DNA from: Candidatus Falkowbacteria bacterium UBA2355
Lineage (GTDB): Bacteria; Patescibacteriota; Patescibacteriia; Patescibacteriales; Patescibacteriaceae
Direction: 5' to 3'
Length of the DNA stretch: 34,383 nt
Assembly: GCA_002344425.1 (NCBI GenBank)
Contig: DDTV01000017.1
Coordinates: 1 to 34,383, forward strand
In this document: positions 9,501 through 14,500 of the stretch, in pieces
Layout: the number at the start of each line of letters is the position of its first letter
How positions within the stretch are numbered: position 1 is the first letter of the stretch
Translations under genes and position numbers: made by a program
The notes under the pieces: generated by a model
Database searches by the model: none
Seen by the model: the letters and a program-made list of their open reading frames with translations, nothing else
Told to the model about the DNA's origin: nothing

Positions 9501-9517
9501 TGCAATGGAACACGCAT
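3530..9517 (-). CDS. Giant secreted SpvB/FG-GAP/RHS polymorphic toxin (TcB-TcC-like)
   Basis: This 1995-residue protein has a Sec signal peptide (1-27, ending VYA) and a Pro/Glu/Ser-rich linker (28 to about 105). An SpvB-type domain follows (about 108-385). Six or so FG-GAP/VCBS-like segments with the DxNGDGxxD calcium-loop pattern then lie at about 390-700 (for example GDLNGDGLDDL and ADLNGDGLDDI). Long runs of YD/RHS repeats (about 1010-1690) lead to the RHS core (about 1715-1795, EKRKFTGHEYDVDTGLTYANAR). The last 200 residues are a variable tip ending in a His-rich segment (DYHKF, LHYHSGKGNEINKHKPYQ) that looks like a small nuclease or unknown toxin. The order matches a fused TcB-TcC cage of ABC toxins and WapA-like RHS toxins, which encapsulate and release the tip. 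Small candidate immunity genes follow within 12 nt. The ATG has no Shine-Dalgarno but lies behind a long structured leader. The tip's activity is unassigned. Confidence 0.9.
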   Translation of the reverse strand: MRVPLQRLTAGLLVFLFIMSPFGGVYAQEDLVPAEIPVIGDEPTVEVPVETPATSEGQSSEESLVEGQNETQNSETANSMDSEGESQQAGEEEDPKMPAENNLKKKPAIPDEASGALIYSYPLSIAPGRNGMQPDINLFYNSQSRDLHSWFGQGWSISIPYIELMNKKGIDKMYVEPTYYSSLSDELVDLNNGQFGSKVDNGEFLKYSFEDQKWIVLDKEGKKYTFGSAATSRQDDPVDPNRIFKWMIEEIRDTNDNFIRFEYFKDQGQIYPSKIFYTGNGSTEGIFEIDFLRETRPDQYFSSKAGFTYKTAYRINEIQSKINGAWSKKYVLSYITGDNDTNSLLSSISETGTGDNGIKTLPPTTFEYQASGAVHWEVDSTNWTTPVRIDQYSGVMVGDLNGDGLDDLIKSHFENNSQGGVWTKGAYLNNGQGGFIINSGYEPPIYFHVTAYGEEHDEGVRLIDINADGLLDLLRYGSGINAYINTGSGWQINELWTPPLRWNYYVSDISSYIVNLNGDNLPDFIGTSQNGGPLLTYAYINNGVDGWVRDLEWQAPYDFRITNGSTFADLNGDGLDDIIQSYSGLQNYKRAFLNTGKKGWVEAAQYVPTEAGYFFNSTSDPHSARDNGYRLVDLNGDSLPDILKQGYGANINNGNGWNSPNDLSWDQRFELEGTTSSLPYLPYISNMNGDGMADIHVAKFNNNNNQIETTVVENIEPRVNLIKKINYNTGGSTSITYKSTPLYRNGTTLLNPNLSMIIDTVYQISTNDSSGNNSTIEYSYEGGYYYYGGAFDTKLAGFSKVIKTEDPASPLNRTISHYHQGNDSNSGQGEYDDHISKVGKKYREEIYDSNWNLQKKVINTWDKLPLSNGRHFVRLANTLESIYDGNSSHKDRAESFGYDADNGNKIEITSWGEVNGQDNGVFIDTGSDKYLTTIVYASNPTNYVIGLPAYELIKDQSETKIKETLYYYDGLGFAQVDKGNRTMDQFWRAGSKYIDIERTYNNHGLVISEKDARDKESFYAYDIYNLYPLTITNPLSQVTTYEYDYSSGQPTRTIDPNNRSYYTDYDGLDRVIAERQPDVSNPTVSLAKISYEYVDTPNAVRTKKIDHLDANNAVETYTYFDGLGRKIQERQEAETSGLFNVRDFVYSKNDLLLKESLPYISSGSAKTSPSSEIKLYTRYTYDAMKRVVTATVATDWVTTNTYDDWKTTVTDAKGKVKDLYRDAYDNLVRVDEHNGSSIYTTNYQWNGLKKLVKITDALNNERNFTYDGLGRVLSAEDLHAWYDGSYGVWAYSYDNAGNLVGRTDPKGINVVYVYDYLNRLISEDANADQIFEVTNVYDSCTDGIGRLCTVTTPDINVSYSYNALGQTVAEEKNIDQTSYVSQYFYDRQGNRVIVTNPDNSEIKYFYNAAGLVDQIERKEANDPGYTDVISNIDYNSVALPTMMAYANGATTTNTYDADKLYRLHTKVTVADGQDVQHLTYTYDPVGNITRIIDASDTITAKTTDYTYDDLHRLLSATITNSAQGGGGNDVQTFTYDAIGNILTKSDVGSYSYDGASGIANFANPHAVTSAGSLWYAYDANGNMIEVNGFQHNDYRTYSWDYNNRLASVTTTNGTSTYAYNASGQRIKATDASGTTLSISNEYSVTPAGIEKHIFLGDTAIATVSSSEESTSVYNIHADHLTGSNVITNHDEQVDELTDYRAFGTMRIDEQYGEHAEKRKFTGHEYDVDTGLTYANARYYSGTMGRWLSQDNLFLAINDSDAIESESGQTYLEYLSNPQNLNSYSYVINNPLKYQDITGETYTEAGKGFAVGMGQGLWGTIKGTANSIAHPITATKNMANAAVNGGKAWQQLISDLSKNSKTTVAEIKDGLSIQFNEFMSKSDYEKGRIMGQATEKVMEAVAVKKVSEGLASGTLRQTTLGAEKGVQVGKYNLAVDKYSRAGGGGVNLRNTSLSSNRYDQRIFGVDYHKFGGDPKPRLHYHSGKGNEINKHKPYQK

Positions 9518-9540
9518 AGGTGTGTAATTAATTGTTAGTT

Positions 9541-9637
9541 AAGGGGGAGAGCGAAACCGCTTCCTTATCTCGGTATTGGCTAGCCCCCTCCAAACTGGCG
9601 CAATACCGAGATAACGAGGCGTTTTACTGCTCCCGAT
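9541..9637 (-). promoter_or_regulatory. Structured 5' leader of the RHS gene with possible pseudoknot
   Basis: A perfect 14-bp inverted repeat (9565-9578 with 9601-9614, TTATCTCGGTATTG and complement) is separated by a 22-nt loop. It is flanked by imperfect outer arms (GGGAG near 9634 with CTCCC near 9545). In the minus-strand RNA the loop holds GGAGGGGG, which could pair with the CCCCC run at the 3' side (9543-9547). That pairing would compete with the outer stem. The element fills most of the 120-nt leader between the predicted start site and the ATG at 9517. No U-run follows the stem, so it is not a plain terminator. Confidence 0.65.
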
Positions 9638-9643
9638 ATCTAA

Positions 9644-9672
9644 ATTATAGTGCCGTTCTAAAAGCTAGTCAA
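9644..9672 (-). promoter_or_regulatory. Sigma70-type promoter of the RHS gene
   Basis: On the minus strand TTGACT (+ 9667-9672) and TATAAT (+ 9644-9649) are separated by exactly 17 nt. Transcription would start near 9637, giving a leader of about 120 nt that contains the large inverted repeat. The upstream stretch 9673-9756 is extremely AT-rich and holds no gene. It may act as an UP element and as the terminator region of the regulator gene upstream. Confidence 0.75.
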
Positions 9673-9756
9673 GACAAATAACAATTTTTTATACTATTTT
9701 ATATTTTTTTATTTAATATTAGTTTATATTTATATTTATTTTATTATAATTTTTTG

Positions 9757-10524
9757 TTATTTTTTAGCATTTTGCCATAACAATTCAAAGACTGAACGGA
9801 AGATATCCACAAGTTGCCTTGATTCTACCACAATTGTTTCTAAATTTTCATCCCACGCAGTTAAAGATACATATGAACCCCAGATCATTATAGAAGCATT
9901 AGGATTATATAGTTTCTTTGGCAAATACCTAGTCTCTCTAAAACGCTGTTCATCACGTTTCTGTACATCGCGGCTCTTGTCCCCTTCCGGCATAATAAGC
10001 CTGGTTTTAATCTTTCTTTTAAATTTTTCTTTTGCATAATCACTGAAAAAATCTCTAAAAAATATAAATTTTTCAGCATCCGATCTTAAACGAAGAATCT
10101 CTTCTCCGCGTTTAAGCTGCAAAGTTCTATTATAAAGGTTTTTAAAATCTTCTTTCCCTTTTAGCATTTCAACCTTCATTCCTTGACTGGCAGCTAAAAA
10201 GTGCAGTTTACGAATATCAGGCAGTAGTTGTCCGAAATGTGCCTTACGGGCTTCTATCATTTTTTCATCCTCGATAACATATCGATCAATTGTATCAATA
10301 GAACTGACTGCGAAATTACGGCGCTTACCATAGGCATATTCGTCTATAGTGCCGGTACGGACTAGCTTCTGAATAGCAATAACCACCGTTGAACGAGGCA
10401 GTTTTGTATCATTAGTAATCTCCTGAATCGTCATTGATGGACGGGTCAAAAGAACGGCATACACAGTAGCTTCCGCTTCGCTCATGCCCGCATTCTTTAA
10501 TTTTTTGATAATTTCTAAATTCAT
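9757..10524 (-). CDS. TrmB-like transcriptional regulator
   Basis: This 255-residue protein has an N-terminal winged helix of the TrmB type (about residues 1-75: LKNAGMSEAEATVYAVLLT, then TIQEITNDTKLPRSTVVIAI). A helical linker (about 80-115) follows, then a C-terminal ligand or dimer domain with the conserved pattern of short TrmB-like proteins common in Patescibacteria and archaea. It probably binds DNA as a dimer; the ligand is unknown. I chose the ATG at 10524 rather than a TTG 39 nt upstream because the upstream TTG lies inside the palindromic operator and -35 region. A promoter ends 9-10 nt before the ATG, implying a leaderless mRNA. It lies upstream of and in the same direction as the RHS gene but with a separate promoter, so control of RHS by it is only a possibility. 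Confidence 0.8.
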   Translation of the reverse strand: MNLEIIKKLKNAGMSEAEATVYAVLLTRPSMTIQEITNDTKLPRSTVVIAIQKLVRTGTIDEYAYGKRRNFAVSSIDTIDRYVIEDEKMIEARKAHFGQLLPDIRKLHFLAASQGMKVEMLKGKEDFKNLYNRTLQLKRGEEILRLRSDAEKFIFFRDFFSDYAKEKFKRKIKTRLIMPEGDKSRDVQKRDEQRFRETRYLPKKLYNPNASIMIWGSYVSLTAWDENLETIVVESRQLVDIFRSVFELLWQNAKK

Positions 10525-10533
10525 AACTACTTT

Positions 10534-10573
10534 TATATAACACCAGTCCCTTATTTTTGGCAAGTTGCCAAAA
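10534..10573 (-). promoter_or_regulatory. Promoter and palindromic operator of the TrmB-like gene
   Basis: The 19-bp palindrome TTTTGGCAAGTTGCCAAAA (10555-10573) overlaps a minus-strand -35 (TTGCCA, + 10558-10563). An extended -10 (TGTTATATA, + 10534-10542) follows at 17-18 nt spacing. The ATG comes about 9 nt later. A dyad over the -35 suggests autorepression by a dimeric regulator, most simply the TrmB-like product. Confidence 0.65.
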
Positions 10574-10574
10574 T

Positions 10575-10611
10575 AAAAAGGCTCGCTTTGGTAGAAACAC
10601 CAAAACGAGCC
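10575..10611 (-). terminator. Rho-independent terminator of the pyr fusion gene
   Basis: In minus-strand RNA, a 13-bp stem with one C-A mismatch (10599-10611 with 10580-10592, loop of 6) is followed by UUUUUAUUUU. It lies 28 nt past the stop of the PyrF-PyrE gene and insulates the regulator gene from it. Confidence 0.85.
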
Positions 10612-10638
10612 AACCCCCTCTTTCCGTATCGATTTTTA

Positions 10639-12084
10639 TTATGTTGCCATCGCTTCTTTTAATCTATCCCATTCAGACTTTGGCCTTTGTACAAAATTGC
10701 CGTTTTTGATATGTTCAGCAACTTCCGGATCTTCCTGCTTATATTCCTTGGTCGGAATATGACAGGCGGCGATAACCGGAATACCTTCCCATTCGGTCAA
10801 TTCGGAACGGTTAATCGCACAAACAATTGCGACTAAGGTTCCGCCGTGACGTTCTATTTCAGCTTTCATCTTTCCGGTCGTTGAAAAATTATTACAAACA
10901 TCTTCAACGATAATCACTCTTTCACCAGCTATAATATCATAACGGCTGATTACCACATCATTAGCGGCTTTCTCAGTAAAGATTGAATCCAGTCCGGTTA
11001 AACGGCTTAATTCTCCGACTAACTGCAAACCGCCCATTGGAGCACCGAGCAATACGTCACCCAATAAATCTAACCTAGCCAAACGTTCCTTAGTATTAGA
11101 GGCTATTAATCGGGCAAAGTAGTCACGTAGCTTCGCTTTCCTGTCAGCCTTTGCGAAGTTAAAATACTTAAAACCAACATAATTCTTTAAGCCGTCTTCG
11201 GAGAGATACATATCCGCATATTTAACAACCGGGCCTAAGTAATTTCCGCCTTCATTTCTGGAGCTCTCATAAAAACCATTACATTTCTTTAACACTTCAA
11301 TCGGATCGCCTGCTAAATAGCTTGCATTTATCTCCATTAAGGTTCGACGGCGGCTTTCTTCAACTGAAACGCCGTTAACCGGATTGCCCTTCATTATTTG
11401 AGCTCCCATAACAACCAAATCTGCTCCCATATCAAGTGCTTCACGGACTCCGATAATGCGCTCCTGATGATCTTTAGCCATCCAATCATCCCTAATACCC
11501 GGAACTATAAAACCGTATCTCTCCGGTAAATTCTTTTTCAAGAATTCAAGTTCATAAGCCGAGCAAACAATCAGGTCAAAGGGTTCATCATCAACTTTCT
11601 TCCTATATATCGATCTGATGTTCATCAGGTCGTTATATATCTTTACTGCGGGCGACATCCCGAAACGCGCCTGGCATTCTTCGGCTTTTATATCGGTCAA
11701 AGCACTGACCATTGCCAATTTTGTTGTCGGGAACATGGCCTGTATCTGTATTATGCTTTCAACGCTGCAGCATGAGCTGATTGTTATAATATCCGGCGGA
11801 TAATCTTTATAATGCTTTAAAACATTAAGATTAGTTGCGGATACATCCGCCATTTTCAAATCGAGAAAAATTCCTATATGGGGAACTTTATGATTCTTAA
11901 TCTGGCCTTTCACTGTTTTTATAAGATCAGCATCAACTGGATGGTCCAAATGAATTGCGTCATTAAATTTGAAATACGCAATCCCAGGAACCAGGGCCTC
12001 ATCTTTTAAGATATTGGCAACATCTCTGATGATGGAATAGATGTCATCCTTTCCATCAAACGGAATAATAATTACAGGTTTCAA
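10639..12084 (-). CDS. Bifunctional OMP decarboxylase / orotate phosphoribosyltransferase
   Basis: This 481-residue fusion catalyses the last two steps of UMP synthesis: orotate plus PRPP gives OMP, then decarboxylation gives UMP. The N-terminal half is OMP decarboxylase, with Lys39 and the DxKxxD catalytic motif (Asp75-Lys77-Asp80, LDLKMAD). PGIRDD at 195-200 fits the phosphate-binding region. The Arg usually found in the final VGR motif is not obvious (VMGAQI, 225-230). The C-terminal half (about 285-481) is the phosphoribosyltransferase, with a PRPP loop VEDVCNNFSTTG (393-404) that is longer than the usual VEDVxTTG. The domain order is decarboxylase first, opposite to animal UMP synthase. 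Translation starts at TTG, supported by AGGAGG 4 nt upstream (+ 12089-12094). A terminator follows. Confidence 0.88.
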   Translation of the reverse strand: MKPVIIIPFDGKDDIYSIIRDVANILKDEALVPGIAYFKFNDAIHLDHPVDADLIKTVKGQIKNHKVPHIGIFLDLKMADVSATNLNVLKHYKDYPPDIITISSCCSVESIIQIQAMFPTTKLAMVSALTDIKAEECQARFGMSPAVKIYNDLMNIRSIYRKKVDDEPFDLIVCSAYELEFLKKNLPERYGFIVPGIRDDWMAKDHQERIIGVREALDMGADLVVMGAQIMKGNPVNGVSVEESRRRTLMEINASYLAGDPIEVLKKCNGFYESSRNEGGNYLGPVVKYADMYLSEDGLKNYVGFKYFNFAKADRKAKLRDYFARLIASNTKERLARLDLLGDVLLGAPMGGLQLVGELSRLTGLDSIFTEKAANDVVISRYDIIAGERVIIVEDVCNNFSTTGKMKAEIERHGGTLVAIVCAINRSELTEWEGIPVIAACHIPTKEYKQEDPEVAEHIKNGNFVQRPKSEWDRLKEAMAT

Positions 12085-12137
12085 TTTACCTCCTAGGTAT
12101 TTATGTTATTAAAATAAAATGTACTTTTCGTTGCCTC

Positions 12138-12189
12138 TATATAACTATAAAATTACTTTATTGTCAATCAATCTATAAAGAGCTATAAT
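12138..12189. promoter_or_regulatory. Divergent promoters sharing one -35 box
   Basis: For the minus strand: TTGACA (+ 12162-12167), 18-nt spacer, TATATA (+ 12138-12143), driving the pyr fusion. For the plus strand: TTGTCA (12161-12166), 17-nt spacer, TATAAT (12184-12189), driving the membrane protein operon. Both -35 boxes are the two strands of the same TTGTCAA heptamer, so polymerase can occupy only one direction at a time. Confidence 0.7.
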
Positions 12190-12212
12190 TAGATAGAATA
12201 ATTTAATAAAAT

Positions 12213-12617
12213 ATGAAACAATCTAAACTTTGGGTTTTATTTTATCTGACGATTGTAGGTTCTCTGTTCTCCGGTTATTTAAGCGCAACCAAACTGATAA
12301 CTAAGACCTGCGCTTTTAACGAAAGCTGTCCATACTTTATAGGTTACCCGGCTTGTTGGTACGGTTTCGGCATGTTCTTCATTATGCTGATTGCCGTTGT
12401 TTTCGGTCTAAGAAGGGTCATTTCCGAATATGCGGTCCGAATGACGCTGACCATTGTTTCATCATTAGGCATTCTCTTTGCCGGCTATCTGCTGGTTCCT
12501 GAAATAAACCGTTTGCTAGAACCGGGCAACCTCGGCTACACGCTTGGTTTGCCGACCTGCGCCTATGGCCTTGTCTTTTTCATAATCATCTTTATTTTCT
12601 CAATCAAGAAAAACTAG
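12213..12617 (+). CDS. Four-helix membrane protein with paired PxCxYG motifs (VKOR-like?)
   Basis: This 134-residue protein has four predicted membrane helices (about 8-25, 48-68, 76-95, 113-130). Cysteines cluster outside the helices: TCAFNESC at about 32-39, PACWYG at about 46-51, and PTCAYG at about 114-119. The arrangement recalls thiol redox membrane proteins such as the vitamin K epoxide reductase (VKOR) family, which feed disulphide formation, but length and motif are not a clean match, so I leave it unnamed. The promoter at 12161-12189 gives a leader of about 16 nt. No Shine-Dalgarno is seen. It is followed after 4 nt by a second small membrane protein, probably in one operon. Confidence 0.65.
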   Translation: MKQSKLWVLFYLTIVGSLFSGYLSATKLITKTCAFNESCPYFIGYPACWYGFGMFFIMLIAVVFGLRRVISEYAVRMTLTIVSSLGILFAGYLLVPEINRLLEPGNLGYTLGLPTCAYGLVFFIIIFIFSIKKN

Positions 12618-12621
12618 AACT

Positions 12622-13008
12622 ATGGCCAAAGGTTTTTTCGATCAACTTGAAGATAATGTCAGGGGCTTTTTAAGCCATTACCCGATTCCCTACGCGATTA
12701 TCGGCGGTATCGGTATTGTCTTATTTTGGCGCGGCGTTTGGCACGGCGCCGATTACCTGATGCTTTTAGTTCGAGCTTCAGCGCCCAATTCAACTATCAG
12801 CTTAAGCGAAGAAATTTGGTGGGACGGCCCGCTCTCCCTTTTGGCCGGCACGGGCTTATTATTATTGGTCGGACTATTTGTTTCTAATTTTATCGGCAAC
12901 GAAATAATAATTTCCGGTTTGCGTGGCGAAAAAAAATTATCTGAAAAAACCGAACGCGAAGTTGAAGAGGTTGTTAAAGCTCTTGACAAAAATCACAAAA
13001 AGCGGTAA
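12622..13008 (+). CDS. Small membrane protein with two helices
   Basis: This 128-residue protein has a short cytoplasmic N-terminus, a helix at about 23-42, and an extracytoplasmic loop containing SEEIWWDGPLS. A second helix lies at about 71-92, followed by a charged cytoplasmic tail (GEKKLSEKTEREVEEVVKAL) that is probably helical. Families of this shape are common and uncharacterised in Patescibacteria; I assign no function. It begins 4 nt after the Cys-rich membrane protein and is followed 26 nt later by a third membrane protein, so the three are probably cotranscribed. Confidence 0.65.
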   Translation: MAKGFFDQLEDNVRGFLSHYPIPYAIIGGIGIVLFWRGVWHGADYLMLLVRASAPNSTISLSEEIWWDGPLSLLAGTGLLLLVGLFVSNFIGNEIIISGLRGEKKLSEKTEREVEEVVKALDKNHKKR

Positions 13009-13034
13009 CGTTGGCTGATTAAGGAGGATTTAAA

Positions 13035-13580
13035 TTGGAGACAAAAACAAACAAAGGTCTCTATTCCATTTTAGCAACGCTCTTTGCCATCAATACCGTC
13101 CCGCTAATTGCCGAAGTAATGACAACGTTGGCCGCCAGCACAGGCAGTGTCTGGTCCATCTGGTCGCTTTGCGCGCTTGCCTATATTTTGTGCATGACCG
13201 AAGTTGATATTTATATAATTTCGCGCCCTGTACCGATTACTGAAGGCTCGCATATCGATAGATGGCGCAAACAATTGGCCAATCGCCTCGGTTTCAACAC
13301 CCCGGCATTTATAGCCATTATTTCTTTGATCAAACAAGCAATGGCCATGATTAAAGATTTGGTCGTTGTTAAAAGAATTCGAGAATTGAAAATTCTATTG
13401 CTTTCTTTCGGCTATGGCGGCATGATAATTTTCACAATGATTCCCGGCCTAGGCAGAATCGCCAATGCGATTTACGCCAGAAACAAGCAAAATCTAAAAT
13501 ACAGCCGCTTTATACTCTACTTCGGCTGTTTAGTAAGATTCTACTTGATTTACAATGGAATAGAATTAATTATTTTCTAA
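13035..13580 (+). CDS. Membrane protein of unknown function
   Basis: This 181-residue protein has about four hydrophobic segments (residues 10-30, 38-60, 122-142 and 158-178). A basic cytoplasmic segment lies between helices 2 and 3 (EGSHIDRWRKQLANRLGF). I do not recognise the family. Translation starts at TTG, supported by AAGGAGG at 13021-13027 with 7-nt spacing, the best Shine-Dalgarno of this operon. It is the last gene of the three-gene membrane operon and is followed at once by a terminator. Confidence 0.65.
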   Translation: METKTNKGLYSILATLFAINTVPLIAEVMTTLAASTGSVWSIWSLCALAYILCMTEVDIYIISRPVPITEGSHIDRWRKQLANRLGFNTPAFIAIISLIKQAMAMIKDLVVVKRIRELKILLLSFGYGGMIIFTMIPGLGRIANAIYARNKQNLKYSRFILYFGCLVRFYLIYNGIELIIF

Positions 13581-13612
13581 AAAAACCCGAAGACAAAGTC
13601 AACGGGTTTTTT
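13580..13612. terminator. Bidirectional terminator
   Basis: AAAAACCCG (13581-13589) pairs with CGGGTTTTT (13603-13611) around a 13-nt loop, with an A-run on the left and a T-run on the right. It lies between two convergent genes (the 181-residue membrane protein and DoxX) and can serve both. Confidence 0.8.
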
Positions 13613-13631
13613 AGCGTCAAATTTTCAATTT

Positions 13632-13988
13632 CTATTTGTTATCGTCGCGCAAGAAAATGGCCAAAGTCGCCAAGAGCAAACCGATATCTCGGACAAAGAC
13701 CGGACCGAATTTGAGGATAGTCAAAGTATGAGCCAAGCTCAAAAAGAGAACGGCCGCTACCGGTCGGACCCAAAGGCCGGCAATCAACAAAAGTCCGCCA
13801 ATCAATTCAACAGCGCCATGGATCAAGACCAAAGTCTTAGCCGGCGCAATGGCCGCGGTCCAAGCCGGAACCAAACCAATCCACATATCGGGGTTGGTTA
13901 AGCCGCTGTAACCGAACCAGGCAAAAACAAAACCGATGCCTAATCTTAAAACAAAGGGCGCGTATTTAGAATAATTATTGAAATTCAT
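13632..13988 (-). CDS. DoxX family membrane protein
   Basis: This 118-residue protein has four membrane helices and the DoxX pattern: a first helix with LRLGIGFVFAWFGYSGL, a second with HGAVELIGGLLLIAGL, then RPVAAVLFLSLAHT. DoxX-like proteins are implicated in redox and quinone-linked functions, but the exact activity is usually unknown. It follows the membrane-anchored cytochrome b5 gene with 1 nt between stop and start, so the two are almost certainly cotranslated. The pair may form a small electron-transfer unit at the membrane. This is inference from the neighbourhood. Confidence 0.85.
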   Translation of the reverse strand: MNFNNYSKYAPFVLRLGIGFVFAWFGYSGLTNPDMWIGLVPAWTAAIAPAKTLVLIHGAVELIGGLLLIAGLWVRPVAAVLFLSLAHTLTILKFGPVFVRDIGLLLATLAIFLRDDNK

Positions 13989-13989
13989 A

Positions 13990-14421
13990 TTATTGAATTA
14001 AATCACCGATCAAGTAACCGGCGAGTGTATCTTTGGCTTGTTGGAATGAGCCATGTTGTTTAGTGAACTTTTCCGTTCCGTCAATGCCGCACAAACCCTT
14101 GATAGCTTCCGGACCTCCGGGATGTTTGGCAATCCACTCGGTCACATCATAAACGCCGGTTCCGACAACAACATAGCAGCTGGCCGCCGTATTATGTTCA
14201 GCAACCTGCGCCATTGTAAAGCCGGCCTGTTTCTTTTCGGTTTCAGCAGGCACGGTTTCGGTTGTAACCGAAATTCCGGAATTCTCAGTAGTAACAGAAC
14301 TTTCCGGAGTGGTTTGAGTTTCGGTCATGGTTTCGGGCGCAGAGTTTTGATTCTGCCAAACCATATAACCGACAACGGCCACGACGACAACGCCGATTAG
14401 CCAAGCGGTGGTTTTGTTCAT
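13990..14421 (-). CDS. Membrane-anchored extracytoplasmic cytochrome b5-like protein
   Basis: This 143-residue protein has an N-terminal membrane anchor (about 6-23), a Thr/Glu/Ser-rich linker (about 26-65), and a cytochrome b5 fold (67-143). The heme motif HPGG gives the first axial His100. The second is probably His123 in KQHGS. Two cysteines (82 and 111) could form a disulphide outside the cell. The fold binds a b-type heme and carries one electron. It is the first gene of a pair with DoxX. The start lacks a Shine-Dalgarno. The upstream gap is shared with the divergent permease gene and contains a palindrome (14458-14469). Confidence 0.88.
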   Translation of the reverse strand: MNKTTAWLIGVVVVAVVGYMVWQNQNSAPETMTETQTTPESSVTTENSGISVTTETVPAETEKKQAGFTMAQVAEHNTAASCYVVVGTGVYDVTEWIAKHPGGPEAIKGLCGIDGTEKFTKQHGSFQQAKDTLAGYLIGDLIQ

Positions 14422-14457
14422 AGAAATAAATATATTTTTAAAAGCAGGCTTTTATGC

Positions 14458-14488
14458 CTGTTATAACAGTATACTAATATGCTACAAT
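14458..14488 (+). promoter_or_regulatory. Palindrome and extended -10 before the permease gene
   Basis: The 12-bp perfect palindrome CTGTTATAACAG (14458-14469) sits in the -35 region of an extended -10 (TGCTACAAT, 14480-14488). The ATG follows 12 nt later, so the leader would be only about 5 nt. The palindrome could be an operator controlling the permease, the divergent cytochrome b5 gene, or both. Confidence 0.45.
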
Positions 14489-14500
14489 TAAGGCAAGATT

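Noticed and set aside
9565..9614. The 14-bp inverted repeat as the terminator of the TrmB-like gene
   Set aside because: It lies downstream of a strong promoter, has no T-run on the minus strand and has a large loop; a leader structure is the better reading.
14053..14400. A 115-codon plus-strand open frame opposite the cytochrome b5 gene
   Set aside because: The minus-strand frame has clear b5 motifs; the plus frame is Gly/Arg/Phe-rich with no family and no start signal.
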